Below, in pieces: positions 55,385 through 64,000 of a DNA stretch of 64,000 nucleotides. The stretch lies in contig BCHH01000015.1 in assembly GCA_001599595.1 (NCBI GenBank), forward strand, positions 711,431-775,430. Direction: 5' to 3'. The notes beneath the pieces are model-generated. The model was not told the origin of the DNA, searched no databases, and saw nothing but the letters and a program-made list of their open reading frames with translations. The DNA comes from Beverwykella pulmonaria. Its lineage: Eukaryota; Ascomycota; Dothideomycetes; Pleosporales; Melanommataceae. The translations under genes were made by a program, and so were the position numbers. Numbering within the stretch: position 1 is the first letter of the stretch; every line of letters starts with the position of its first letter.

Positions 55385-58300
55385 ATGGCCACAACCAAAT
55401 CACGCACGCTATATCCAGTGACAGTGACAACCACAGTTTTCATATCCAATCTGCACTGCCCGTCATGCCTGGCAAATATTCAAGAATCTTTAAGCGCCCT
55501 CGACCCAGCTCCCGAGTTCATCTCCAAGTCTATTGTTTCGCATTCCGTGGTGCTTCGCCATAAGCCCTCCCTTACCGTGGACGATATTTCCGGATCGTTA
55601 GAAGCGGCTGGGTTCGAGATCCACAGCATATTTCAAGACCAAAGCGCTTCGCTTGACCCAGTCGAAGTGCGCAATCCCGCCGAGCTCGACGCAGACTGGC
55701 AGACCAGCTTGGAACAAGCCGTTTCCAAGTGGACTCGATCACGTGGCCACACGCAAGATTCGCAAGAGCCAGACATGCACAAACGGCAGAAGCATGTCCA
55801 GCAATGTGAGCAGTGCATGGCGGAGGCCGGAGGAGTTGCCCTAGAGATAATCAACGAACTCAAACCGGAGCCTGCCATCATTACCGCGGAAAAGACCAGT
55901 CTGGATGGCGTATCCCTCGACGGTCCGAAATCTCCGGCAGCAGCCAGCTTCGTCGTAGTAGACAAGGTCCCTACCTTGACTTTCTACAAGGCAACGCTGG
56001 GTATCTCGGGAATGACCTGTAGCTCATGCGTGAGCAGTATCACACACGCTGTTGAGAAACTGCCTTGGGTTCGATCCATCGATGTCAACCTCCTTACGTG
56101 TAGTGGAACAGTCATCTTCGACGGCAACCATGGCGTGGAAGAGATTGTAAGCACAATCGAAGACACTGGATTTGATGCTACTGTTGAGAACCTCGCAGAA
56201 CTCCCATCTCCCGGCCTCCGAGGTGCGCCGTTGCACAAGTCGCGTACGGACAGGTGGCGAGCGACGTACGCCATCGGCGGCATGACCTGCAGCTCGTGTG
56301 TGGGAAATGTCACAAATTCGCTGAAGCCACATACGTGGATCGAGAAGGTGGACGTCAACTTGGTCACGAACAGTGCTACCATTATCTTTTCCGGAAAAGA
56401 TCATTTGCCAGAAATCCAGGAGAGCATTGAGGATTCCGGATATGATGCCACGCTCGACAGTGTCATTTCTGAGGATGCTGAAAAGCAGGATTCTCTCGAA
56501 AGATCCATCAGCATTCGCATCGATGGTATGTTCTGTCATCACTGTCCAGAGAACATTACCCGAAAGCTCCGCGATACGTACAGCAAGCAGTCCACATTCG
56601 GCTTTGAAGACCCGCCGTTGTCGCAGAAGTCGCCTATTCTCAACATCATATATATCCCGGACTCGCCCAACTTTACTATACGTCACATCTTTGAAACAGT
56701 TACGAGCCTCGACCCCTCTTTCAAGCCTTCTGTATATCATCCTCCGACGATTGAGGAACGTGCCAAGGAGATGCATGCACGCGAAAGGAAGCGAACGCTC
56801 TTCCGCCTTGCGCTTTCAGTCATCGTCGCCATTCCCACTTTCGTCCTCGGTATCGTTTTCATGAGTCTAGCAAAACCCACTGACCCTATTCGCAAATATG
56901 TCATGCAGCCAACGTGGATCGGCAATGTCACTCGACTCAATTGGGCTCTTTTCATCCTCGCTACTCCAGTGTATTTCTTTGCAGCAGACACGTTCCATCG
57001 CCGAGCGATCAAAGAGATACGAGCTATGTGGAGGCCGGGGAGTCGAACGCCTTTTTTCCAGCGTTTCTACAGATTCGGCAGTATGAATATGCTCATGTCT
57101 CTTGGTACAAGCATCGCTTACTTTGCCTCTGTGGTGGAACTGGCTCTAGCTGCCACGAAGAAGTCCGCAGGCTCCATGACGGACTCATATTTTGACTCCG
57201 TGGTCTTCTTGACAATGTTCCTTTTGATTGGACGCTTCCTGGAAGCATACAGCAAGGCCAAGACTGGCGATGCAGTCACATCGTTGGGCAAGTTGCGGCC
57301 CGAGGAAGCCACTTTGGTCGATTCCGAGAAGGGGGATGTGAAGGTCGCAACTGATCTCCTCGAGATTGGTGATCTCGTTCGAGTCCATCACGGAACGTCC
57401 CCGCCGTTTGATGGGACGATCCTTGAAGGCCACGCTATTTTCGACGAGTCCAGTCTTACCGGAGAGTCCAGACCCGTAAAGAAGGAAGCTGGAGATACCG
57501 TCTTCTCAGGCACAATCAACAAAGGCCAGCCGATCAAAGTCAAGATCACGACTGTGTCTGGAACCTCGATGCTCGATCAAATCATTAGCGCAGTTCGAGA
57601 AGGCCAAACACGCCGTGCTCCCGTTGAGAGAGTTGCAGATACCATCACTAGTCACTTCGTTCCTTTTGTTGTGCTGATGGCTATCATTACGTGGGTAACG
57701 TGGCTCATTCTGGGAACTTCTGGCGCAATCCCGAAAGACTGGAAGAATGAAGGGTCCGGAGGTTGGGCTCTTTGGTCTCTGCGCTTTGCTATTGCTGTTT
57801 TCGTTATTGCTTGTCCATGTGGTATTGGCCTAGCTGCACCAACAGCTCTTTTCGTAGGAGGTGGTCTGGCTGCAAAGCATGGGATTCTTGTTAAAGGAGG
57901 AGGAGAGGCTTTCCAGGAAGCCAGCTCGCTCGACTGCATTGTATTCGACAAGACAGGGACACTGACTCAAGGCGGCGACCCTGCAGTAACAAACCATCAG
58001 CTCCCTGGCTCTCAAGATCATGCCATCATCCTTGGTATGGTCAAAGCGCTGGAAGAGAACAGCAACCATCCCATTGCTAAGGCTTTGGTGTCATTTTGCA
58101 ATAGTCAGACGCTTCAAGTACCAGCGGTTATCAGCGTTGATGAAGTCCCTGGAAAGGGATTGAAAGGAACGTTCAAGGTTGGAGGCCGGGAACTAACTGC
58201 CATCATTGGCAACGAGGCTTATATGGCTGATCATCACGTTCCAATCTCTATCGACGATGCTTCAATCCTACAAACGTGGAAGTCTCGAGGAGAGTCTGTT

Positions 58301-59197
58301 GCCTTGGCCGCGGTGTTGTCACCATTTCCCCAAAACTCTGCAGAAATGGGCCGCGAACCAACCTCATCGGAAACCAAGACATTAGGGCAACACACATGGG
58401 AGCTCGCCGCCACTTTCGCCATTGCTGATCCCCTACGGCCGGAAGCTGCTAGTGTAATTGGTGCGCTCAGGAAACGAAACATCGATGTCTGGATGCTCTC
58501 CGGCGACAACCAAACCACGGCCAACGCCGTCGGCGCCCAAGTTGGCATTCTCTCCTCCAACATCATTGCTGGTGTCCTCCCCGAACAAAAGGCAGAGAAA
58601 ATCAAGTACCTCCAGCGCACGCTTCCCAAAAACCGGCAGACCTCGCTCTTCCGCGTGCCCTTTCTCTCCAAACATAGTAAGAAAGGTGAGGGGCGCGCCA
58701 CGATCGCCATGGTCGGCGACGGCATCAACGATGCGCCTGCGCTCAGTACCGCGGATTTGTCTATTGCCATCGGGTCGGGATCCGACATTGCACTTTCGTC
58801 ATCGTCCTTTATACTAATAAACTCGCACCTCGGTACGCTCCTCACGCTGCTCGACCTCAGTCGCGTCGTATTTCGTCGGGTGTACTTCAACTTCGGCTGG
58901 GCGCTCATTTACAATCTCGTCGCTATGCCTATCGCCGCCGGAGTCCTATTTCCAATTACGATAGGTACGAAGACGATGGACATGCATCATAATGGTGTGG
59001 GTATGGAGGGTGGCATGGGTATGGGGGATTCCGGGGTCAAGCATATTAGGTTAGATCCGGTTTGGGCGAGTCTAGCCATGGCGTTGAGCAGCATTAGTGT
59101 GGTTTGTAGTAGTTTGGCGCTGAGGAGTAGCGTTCCTGGATTGGGGTTTAGGGGAAAGAGGGTGGGCGAGGAGGATGTTGAGGGGGAGAGGGAGTGA
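55385..59197 (+). CDS. CCC2: P1B-type copper-transporting ATPase (Ccc2/ATP7 type)
   Basis: Pumps Cu(I) into the late Golgi for loading onto multicopper oxidases and other secreted cuproenzymes. It is a single exon of 1270 aa; the ATG at 55385 (MATTKSRTLYPVTV) is used. Four HMA-like metal domains come first: SNLHCPSCLANI, GMTCSSCVSSI, GMTCSSCVGNV and a divergent one with GMFCHHCPENI. The ATPase core has LTGESRPVKK (actuator), ACPCGIGLAAPTAL (CPC copper-binding helix), FDKTGTLTQGG (phosphorylated Asp), NHPIAKAL (HP motif), MLSGDNQTTANAVG and MVGDGINDAPAL. Near the C-terminus, just before the last helix, a loop is rich in Met, His and Gly (MDMHHNGVGMEGGMGM), a plausible copper-handling segment. 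It pairs functionally with COX17 as another copper gene in the window. Confidence 0.96.
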   Translation: MATTKSRTLYPVTVTTTVFISNLHCPSCLANIQESLSALDPAPEFISKSIVSHSVVLRHKPSLTVDDISGSLEAAGFEIHSIFQDQSASLDPVEVRNPAELDADWQTSLEQAVSKWTRSRGHTQDSQEPDMHKRQKHVQQCEQCMAEAGGVALEIINELKPEPAIITAEKTSLDGVSLDGPKSPAAASFVVVDKVPTLTFYKATLGISGMTCSSCVSSITHAVEKLPWVRSIDVNLLTCSGTVIFDGNHGVEEIVSTIEDTGFDATVENLAELPSPGLRGAPLHKSRTDRWRATYAIGGMTCSSCVGNVTNSLKPHTWIEKVDVNLVTNSATIIFSGKDHLPEIQESIEDSGYDATLDSVISEDAEKQDSLERSISIRIDGMFCHHCPENITRKLRDTYSKQSTFGFEDPPLSQKSPILNIIYIPDSPNFTIRHIFETVTSLDPSFKPSVYHPPTIEERAKEMHARERKRTLFRLALSVIVAIPTFVLGIVFMSLAKPTDPIRKYVMQPTWIGNVTRLNWALFILATPVYFFAADTFHRRAIKEIRAMWRPGSRTPFFQRFYRFGSMNMLMSLGTSIAYFASVVELALAATKKSAGSMTDSYFDSVVFLTMFLLIGRFLEAYSKAKTGDAVTSLGKLRPEEATLVDSEKGDVKVATDLLEIGDLVRVHHGTSPPFDGTILEGHAIFDESSLTGESRPVKKEAGDTVFSGTINKGQPIKVKITTVSGTSMLDQIISAVREGQTRRAPVERVADTITSHFVPFVVLMAIITWVTWLILGTSGAIPKDWKNEGSGGWALWSLRFAIAVFVIACPCGIGLAAPTALFVGGGLAAKHGILVKGGGEAFQEASSLDCIVFDKTGTLTQGGDPAVTNHQLPGSQDHAIILGMVKALEENSNHPIAKALVSFCNSQTLQVPAVISVDEVPGKGLKGTFKVGGRELTAIIGNEAYMADHHVPISIDDASILQTWKSRGESVALAAVLSPFPQNSAEMGREPTSSETKTLGQHTWELAATFAIADPLRPEAASVIGALRKRNIDVWMLSGDNQTTANAVGAQVGILSSNIIAGVLPEQKAEKIKYLQRTLPKNRQTSLFRVPFLSKHSKKGEGRATIAMVGDGINDAPALSTADLSIAIGSGSDIALSSSSFILINSHLGTLLTLLDLSRVVFRRVYFNFGWALIYNLVAMPIAAGVLFPITIGTKTMDMHHNGVGMEGGMGMGDSGVKHIRLDPVWASLAMALSSISVVCSSLALRSSVPGLGFRGKRVGEEDVEGERE

Positions 59198-59316
59198 TGG
59201 GGGATTTGGAAAAGGGAGTGTACTGTTAGAAGTGGTGGATGTGGACAGTGGTATATAATGAATGAGCTAGGTGTAGAGGAATTGTGTGCCTACGATCATC
59301 AGCGTTACTAACAAGT

Positions 59317-61053
59317 ATGGATAAGGCCAGTCGAGCTTTAGCCCGAGGCGTTCCTCCTGACATGCCGAAATCGTATCGAGCCCTAGCAGACTATAGCCAG
59401 GTCCCCGCCTCGACCCTCCATCATCGCTCACGCGGCCGACGCTCCATCGAAGACAAGGCTAAGAGTCAGCAGTATCTTGCGGACTGGGAAGAAGATGCCC
59501 TCGTTCAGTATCTCTTACAGTCATCAGACCTCGGACAACCGATACGAATAAAGTTTATACCCCCACTAGCCTTCTGTCTCGCCCGTTATCGAAACGAGTC
59601 GGAAAGACCACTGAAGCCTCCAGGCAAGAACTGGTCAAAGGCATTCCAGGATCGGCATCCAGAGGTTCAAGCGAGGAGAGTTAAGGCTCTAGATTGGAAC
59701 CGCCATGAGAAGAATATATACAGTAAAGTTGTACACTGGTTCGAAGTCATCCAAAAGGTATTAGACGATCCAGCTGTTTCAGCGGAGAACGTTTACAACA
59801 TGGACGAGACTGGAGTCATACTATCCATGCTAGGCTCTACGAAAGTCCTTGTAAGTAGGAGCGATATGCGAAACTATAGAGGTGCTCGCGTAAAGCGTGA
59901 GGCCGTAACTGCGATCGAGTGCATTAGTGCCGATGGTAGGTATTTGAACCCTATGGTTATTTGGCTAGCTTCGACCCATTGGAGCAACTGGAGTACCTTT
60001 GAAACTCCTAGATGGCAATACGCATTATCGGATTCCGGATACACCGACTCTTTCCTTAGCCTTCAGTGGCTCCTGCGTATTTTTGACCCTGAGACTAAGC
60101 CACAAGCTACCCATACATCCGGAGTACTTAAACCTCGAGTGATAATCTGCGATGGGTTCGGGACGCACGAAACCCTCGAAATCCTGGAGTTCTGCCTCTT
60201 AAACAACATCATATTGTGCCGTCTCCCCTCTCATACTTCCCACAAGCTACAGCCATGCGATGTATCTACATTCGCCCCTCTCAAAGCAGCCTATCGTGAC
60301 CAAGTCGAACGACTAGAGCGAGGGGGCGTAAACAAGATAGGTAAGGAGCATTTCACCTCTCTGTATAGCCCTGGGAGAGTCAAAGCCTTGACACCCAAGA
60401 ATATTAAGGCTGGTTTCGCGGCATGTGGGTTGTTTCCGTTCAATCCAGATCGAGTGTTGAGGTCTATGCCAAAGCCGCCTGAGCTAGTCACAGAGGTTGA
60501 CAATGTGATGCCTGGGCCTTGTCAACCGGTAAGGTCGGACCAACCGCAAGACTGGGCGATACAGTCTCCTAAGACGCCAGTATCAGCGGAGGGCTTCAAG
60601 TCGCTACGGAATATGATTGTCCAGCAAAATACTCACGCTTGTGGCGAGACGGGTAGATGGCGTCTACATAGGCTTATCCAGAAACTTGGTAAAGCTGCCC
60701 AGATGTCTTTTGCAAAGGGTCTCCTTCAGCACAACCACATTCGATTCTTGATGAAAATCAACGATGAAGCGAAGGTTCGTCGGTCGACAAAGCCAGTCGT
60801 GCTAGGGACGGCAAGGATCATGAGCTATAAGGACCTTGTGGAAGCTCGCGTTAAGCGTGCTGAAAAAGATACTGCCAAAGAGGCCAAGGGGAAACGTGGA
60901 CGTAAGCGTAAGACTATTGCGCCAGAGACAGAAGCAGAAGCAGAAGCAGAAGCATCTCAAGCAGGACCAGCAGAGCCGACGGTAAAGAAGACGCGTAGAA
61001 GTGAAGTATTAGACTCAGAGCAACAGGGCGTTCCGGTGGCACGGATGTATTAG
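59317..61053 (+). mobile_element. DDE transposase, pogo/Fot1 type, open reading frame intact
   Basis: Encodes a 578-aa transposase from the ATG at 59317 in one unbroken frame. The N-terminus has a helix-turn-helix DNA-binding region (ALADYSQVPASTLHHRSRG) and a CENP-B-like second half (WEEDALVQYLLQS...KNWSKAFQDRHPEVQARR). The catalytic acids read NMDETG (about residue 163), IICDGFGTHET (about 278) and QPCDVSTFAPLKAAY (about 313), a DDD triad as in pogo/Fot1 elements. The C-terminus is basic (KGKRGRKRKT) with a Glu/Ala repeat. The coding start is only 119 bp beyond the copper ATPase stop, so the left end must be very close. I could not match terminal inverted repeats by eye. Such transposases are often captured single genes, so autonomy is unproven. 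Confidence 0.88.
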
Positions 61054-61580
61054 AAATGTATCATTTCCAATTAAGGTGTTTGAAAATCTGTCATGCATCA
61101 ACGACAACTGACCAGATAATTACAGAAGGCTTGAGTGAGTTTTGAGGTCAGATGCTTTGTACAGTGCCGTGCACAATCGGCTTCCAGTTTTTGCACGCTT
61201 GCGACCCCTGTCACGCTTAGCGGAGACTTTGCCATATTAGCCTTAGCTTGTTCCAGCGCGGGCGCCCGGCGCGGGCTAACTTTTTACCGTCCTGGGCATT
61301 GTTAACCTGGTGATGTCACACTTTGTTTGCCACCTATCTTCATCAACAAAGCTTTTCAACGTCACATCTCCAACGAAGCTTTCTTGCCGCTCTTCATCTC
61401 CGCATATTACAGTCCTGACCCTAACATCGTCTACTGGTCGGCCGTTGCGCCTTCTCATTCCACTGCCCATCCCTCTGCTACCACTCCCGCACCTGCTTCG
61501 TACACCTGCTGGTGCTCTCCATCTCTCCTTTCCACCTACTTGTTACGCCTATTGGCCGCTGTGCCGTCCTGTCCACCGAG
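61054..61580. other. Region between transposase and Crinkler-RHS gene
   Basis: 527 bp, holding the 3' side of the transposon and the promoter of the next gene. A GC-rich near-palindrome (GCGCGGGCGCCCGGCGCGGG) lies near 61256-61275. It might mark an element end, but no partner was found on the left. Confidence 0.4.
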
Positions 61581-64000
61581 ATGGTCACCACAAAGAAGCA
61601 AAAATATAAACACAAGCAGGCTAGCCACACAAGACCCGCAAAGAAATCGAAACCAGAAGATGTCCCTAAGCAGGCCAGCCAGGAAGAGCCCACAATCGAG
61701 ATGATAAAATACTGGGATTCAGATGAGCTACTTAAGTGGATCCAACAATATCAACCGAACCTGCTCAAAGGTGACAACCTTGAGAAATTCAAAGAGGGAG
61801 GCATCTCAGGGGATGACTTTGTGGATCTAGCTGGCAATGTGGAGTTCTTCGAAAATAAATGTAACCTGCCTAGTGTGACTAGCACGAGGCTCGCGAAGCT
61901 AGCAAGTGAGATGGCGGAGGGAGAAATAGGTAGGTTACTATCTTTCATACTATGCACGCCACGTAGACTACAAGCTAACAACATCACAGGAATTAGAAAG
62001 CAGATTGGAGATGTAGGGATGTTTAACGCTGCATCTCGGTGGACAGAATTTTATAACCGTGCTAGAACCTTTTACGACAACGGAGAGCAAGATATCGACA
62101 TCGAGGAATCTGTCAGTTTTCCTGAGGATAACGATTCGAACCTAGATGAAGCATGCGAAGCCCTTAGCAAAGCCCTTCAGGACGCTAGCAAAGGTATGGA
62201 GGTTAACGACAATGTCGAGGTAAAGCAAGCAGTGCGCAATCTGCGAAAAGCGTACAATGATGCAGCAAAATCAAGAACCGTTACGATTCGTTACACCAAC
62301 GCTGAGCCTCCTCCTCGTCCTTTTTCTCCTTTGGGTGGGGATATTAGACAGACCTTATTAGCTCAACCATGGATGATGGAATTGATTAGTCAACTCTGTG
62401 ACGAATCCTTTCCTAGTCGGCTTCTTGTTATAGGAAATCCAGGTATTGGTAAGTTTTTACGCTTATTCTTACTCTTAATGTCTTAGTTTGCATAGCTAAC
62501 TATAACCTAGGCAAGAGCGTTGCGCTTGTCGGATACTTACTCTTCTACCTTATTGCCCAGGGTCAGCGCGTTATCCTCCAGTTAAAAACAATGAACGGAG
62601 GCTTAGGGTATGTCTTTGATAATAATGGCGTCCATGAAGTCTTCGAGAAAAACACTTGGAAATACATCGATGAGAAACCATGTTATCTACTTGTAAGCGC
62701 AGACGGTAGTGATGTATATCCGTCAGATGCTCTCTCTTTCTGCAACAGAATTATTGTTGTAACTTCGCCGAACATGTTATCTAAGAAAGGTTTAAAAGAT
62801 TGGGTAAAGCAACACAAAGCTTGTCAATTTGTTGCGTCACGGCCTTCGTGTCACGAGGTTGTTTATCTATTGTACGTCAAAATCTTTAGATAAGTCATAC
62901 TAGTTTCTGGCTAACTAAGTTAACCTAATCTAGGTCCCAAATTTGGAAGTTTGACAGGTCAATTGTCTATTGGATGTATCAAGAATGGACTAGGGATTTC
63001 CGACTCTGCGAATCCAATTGCAAAAAGGCTATTTCTCATTTAGAGAAAGGAACTCTTTGCATGTGGTACCAGGATCAACAGGAGTACCTAACAGATCTTA
63101 TTGAAGGGATGCTATCGGATAGTTATGCGCCTAGCGAGACACATCTAATTCGCGATACTAGGACAGCCATGACAATACCAAGTGCCCTAGTCACTATGGA
63201 GAGGAAGAACAATAGTACCAGTAGGTATATTATTGCGTTTGCGACCCCGCGCATTTCTGAGGTTGTTATCAATATTCAGCAGAAACACAGATGGATAAAT
63301 GATTGGAAGACCCTAACCATTCTCTTCCGCAACCCTGAGACTCGCGTTGCCGCCGGGAAACGATTTCAGAACATGTTTCTACGGAAATTTCGAGATAAAG
63401 ATCCTAACGCAATGCCAAAGTGCTACAAGTTACTCTTAAAGGACGGCCCGCATCCAGAATCAGATTCCTCAGATGCTGTAACTATGCCATGGGCTAGTTT
63501 ACATCAACAATCAACACCTAGATGGATCTCTATCGGAACGGACGCTGATGGAAGCTTATACTCTAAGAAGGAACTTGAAAAGGCGATAAAAGCGGTGAAT
63601 CTTCAGCCTGGTGACCCTTCGGCCATTCTCTTTCTTATTCCTTGCGCGCAGAATTGGGCAAGCTGGGATGCCGCTCTCTTTATAGGCAAGCCCGGGGGAA
63701 ATAAGGTAGACATCTACATTATCTTCCTTCAGTTAACTGTGGACCCAAATCACAACATCCTCGCCAAAGGACTCAATCAGGTCAAGGACGCTATCCCTAA
63801 AAACCTAAAAGGAGTCAGGATTCACTACCAGTACGTTCTGGTTTTGTTAACGCGTGATGAAGATATGGATCTATTGAAGATACCTGCATGGAGACCGGTC
63901 TTAAAGAGTTTGAAGGATCCAAAGCCAGCTGATTCATGGGCTAGCCTCGAGGAGTACGTCATGTTTGTACCCATGACTGAGCTAGCCAAGGCGCCAGCGG
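61581..64000 (+). CDS. Crinkler/RHS-type P-loop NTPase with nuclease-like C-terminus, cut by the right edge
   Basis: Exons are 61581-61929, 61990-62448, 62511-62871 and 62934 to beyond 64000. All introns have CTAAC branches and keep phase. The N-terminus is Lys-rich (KKQKYKHKQ), a possible nuclear signal. A SAM-like helical domain follows (IKYWDSDELLKWIQQYQPN, then SGDDFVDL and LPSVTSTRLAKLAS). The P-loop NTPase has Walker A GNPGIGKS split by intron 2, then VALVGYLLFYLIAQGQRVIL, CYLLVSADG and RIIVVTSPN, the pattern of trypanosome RHS and oomycete/fungal Crinkler NTPases. The visible C-terminal part ends in a likely PD-(D/E)xK-type nuclease core (WDAALFIG, then DIYIIFLQLTVDPNHNIL). Known relatives are DNA-damaging, cell-death-inducing effectors. 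Activity here is inferred. Its position next to a transposase fits the family's history. Confidence 0.75.

Noticed and set aside
58234..58908. 224-codon minus-strand frame inside the copper ATPase
   Set aside because: Antisense shadow of the conserved ATPase core.
61256..61275. GC-rich near-palindrome as the right transposon end
   Set aside because: No matching inverted copy was found between the copper ATPase stop and the transposase start.

Overview
The window is nuclear DNA of a filamentous ascomycete (Pezizomycotina, most likely a Dothideomycete). The evidence is a dense set of single-copy fungal housekeeping genes with many short 47-62 nt introns carrying CTAAC/CTGAC branch sites, and the presence of HET and NACHT-ankyrin genes, which are a hallmark of filamentous ascomycetes. 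The class assignment is inference. No tRNA, rRNA or CRISPR was seen. One run of N (45527-45968) marks an assembly gap.

Layout. The 1-36 kb part is conserved: an edge fragment, RanGAP (minus) head to head with COX17, ALG6 (minus) head to head with a nucleolin/Nsr1-type gene, an F-box-like hypothetical gene, a bHLH transcription factor with a long leader, an NTF2-like disordered protein, an MFS transporter, a C2H2 factor, a Borealin/Nbl1-type gene head to head with the proteasome subunit RPN10, and the TRAPP subunit TRS23 head to head with a UBE2Z-like E2 that has two UBC domains. Between them lie several gene-poor stretches of 2-5 kb.

The 37.3-47.5 kb part is an accessory island of two large NLR-type genes. 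The first is HET-NACHT-ankyrin, the second PNP/UDP phosphorylase-like-NACHT-ankyrin. Their front ends differ, but their near-identical 102-nt ankyrin units, last residues and 3' flanks are shared. The assembly gap falls in the repeats of the second gene. This is the most interesting part of the window: a candidate allorecognition or immune-receptor cluster in which a common repeat sensor has been paired with different effector domains.

Conserved genes return at 47.8-59.2 kb: ERG26, a UBE3D-like E2-binding E3, a GT34 glycosyltransferase head to head with a GRF zinc-finger gene, and a CCC2/ATP7-type copper ATPase. The right edge turns accessory again, with an intact DDE transposase of pogo/Fot1 type followed by a Crinkler/RHS-type NTPase with a nuclease-like C-terminus that runs off the window.

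Functional themes are copper handling (COX17, ATP7), protein glycosylation (ALG6, GT34), ubiquitin and proteasome (RPN10, UBE2Z-like, UBE3D-like), and self/non-self or genome conflict (two NLRs, Crinkler-RHS, transposase). All exon boundaries were read by eye from splice signals, reading phase and family expectation.
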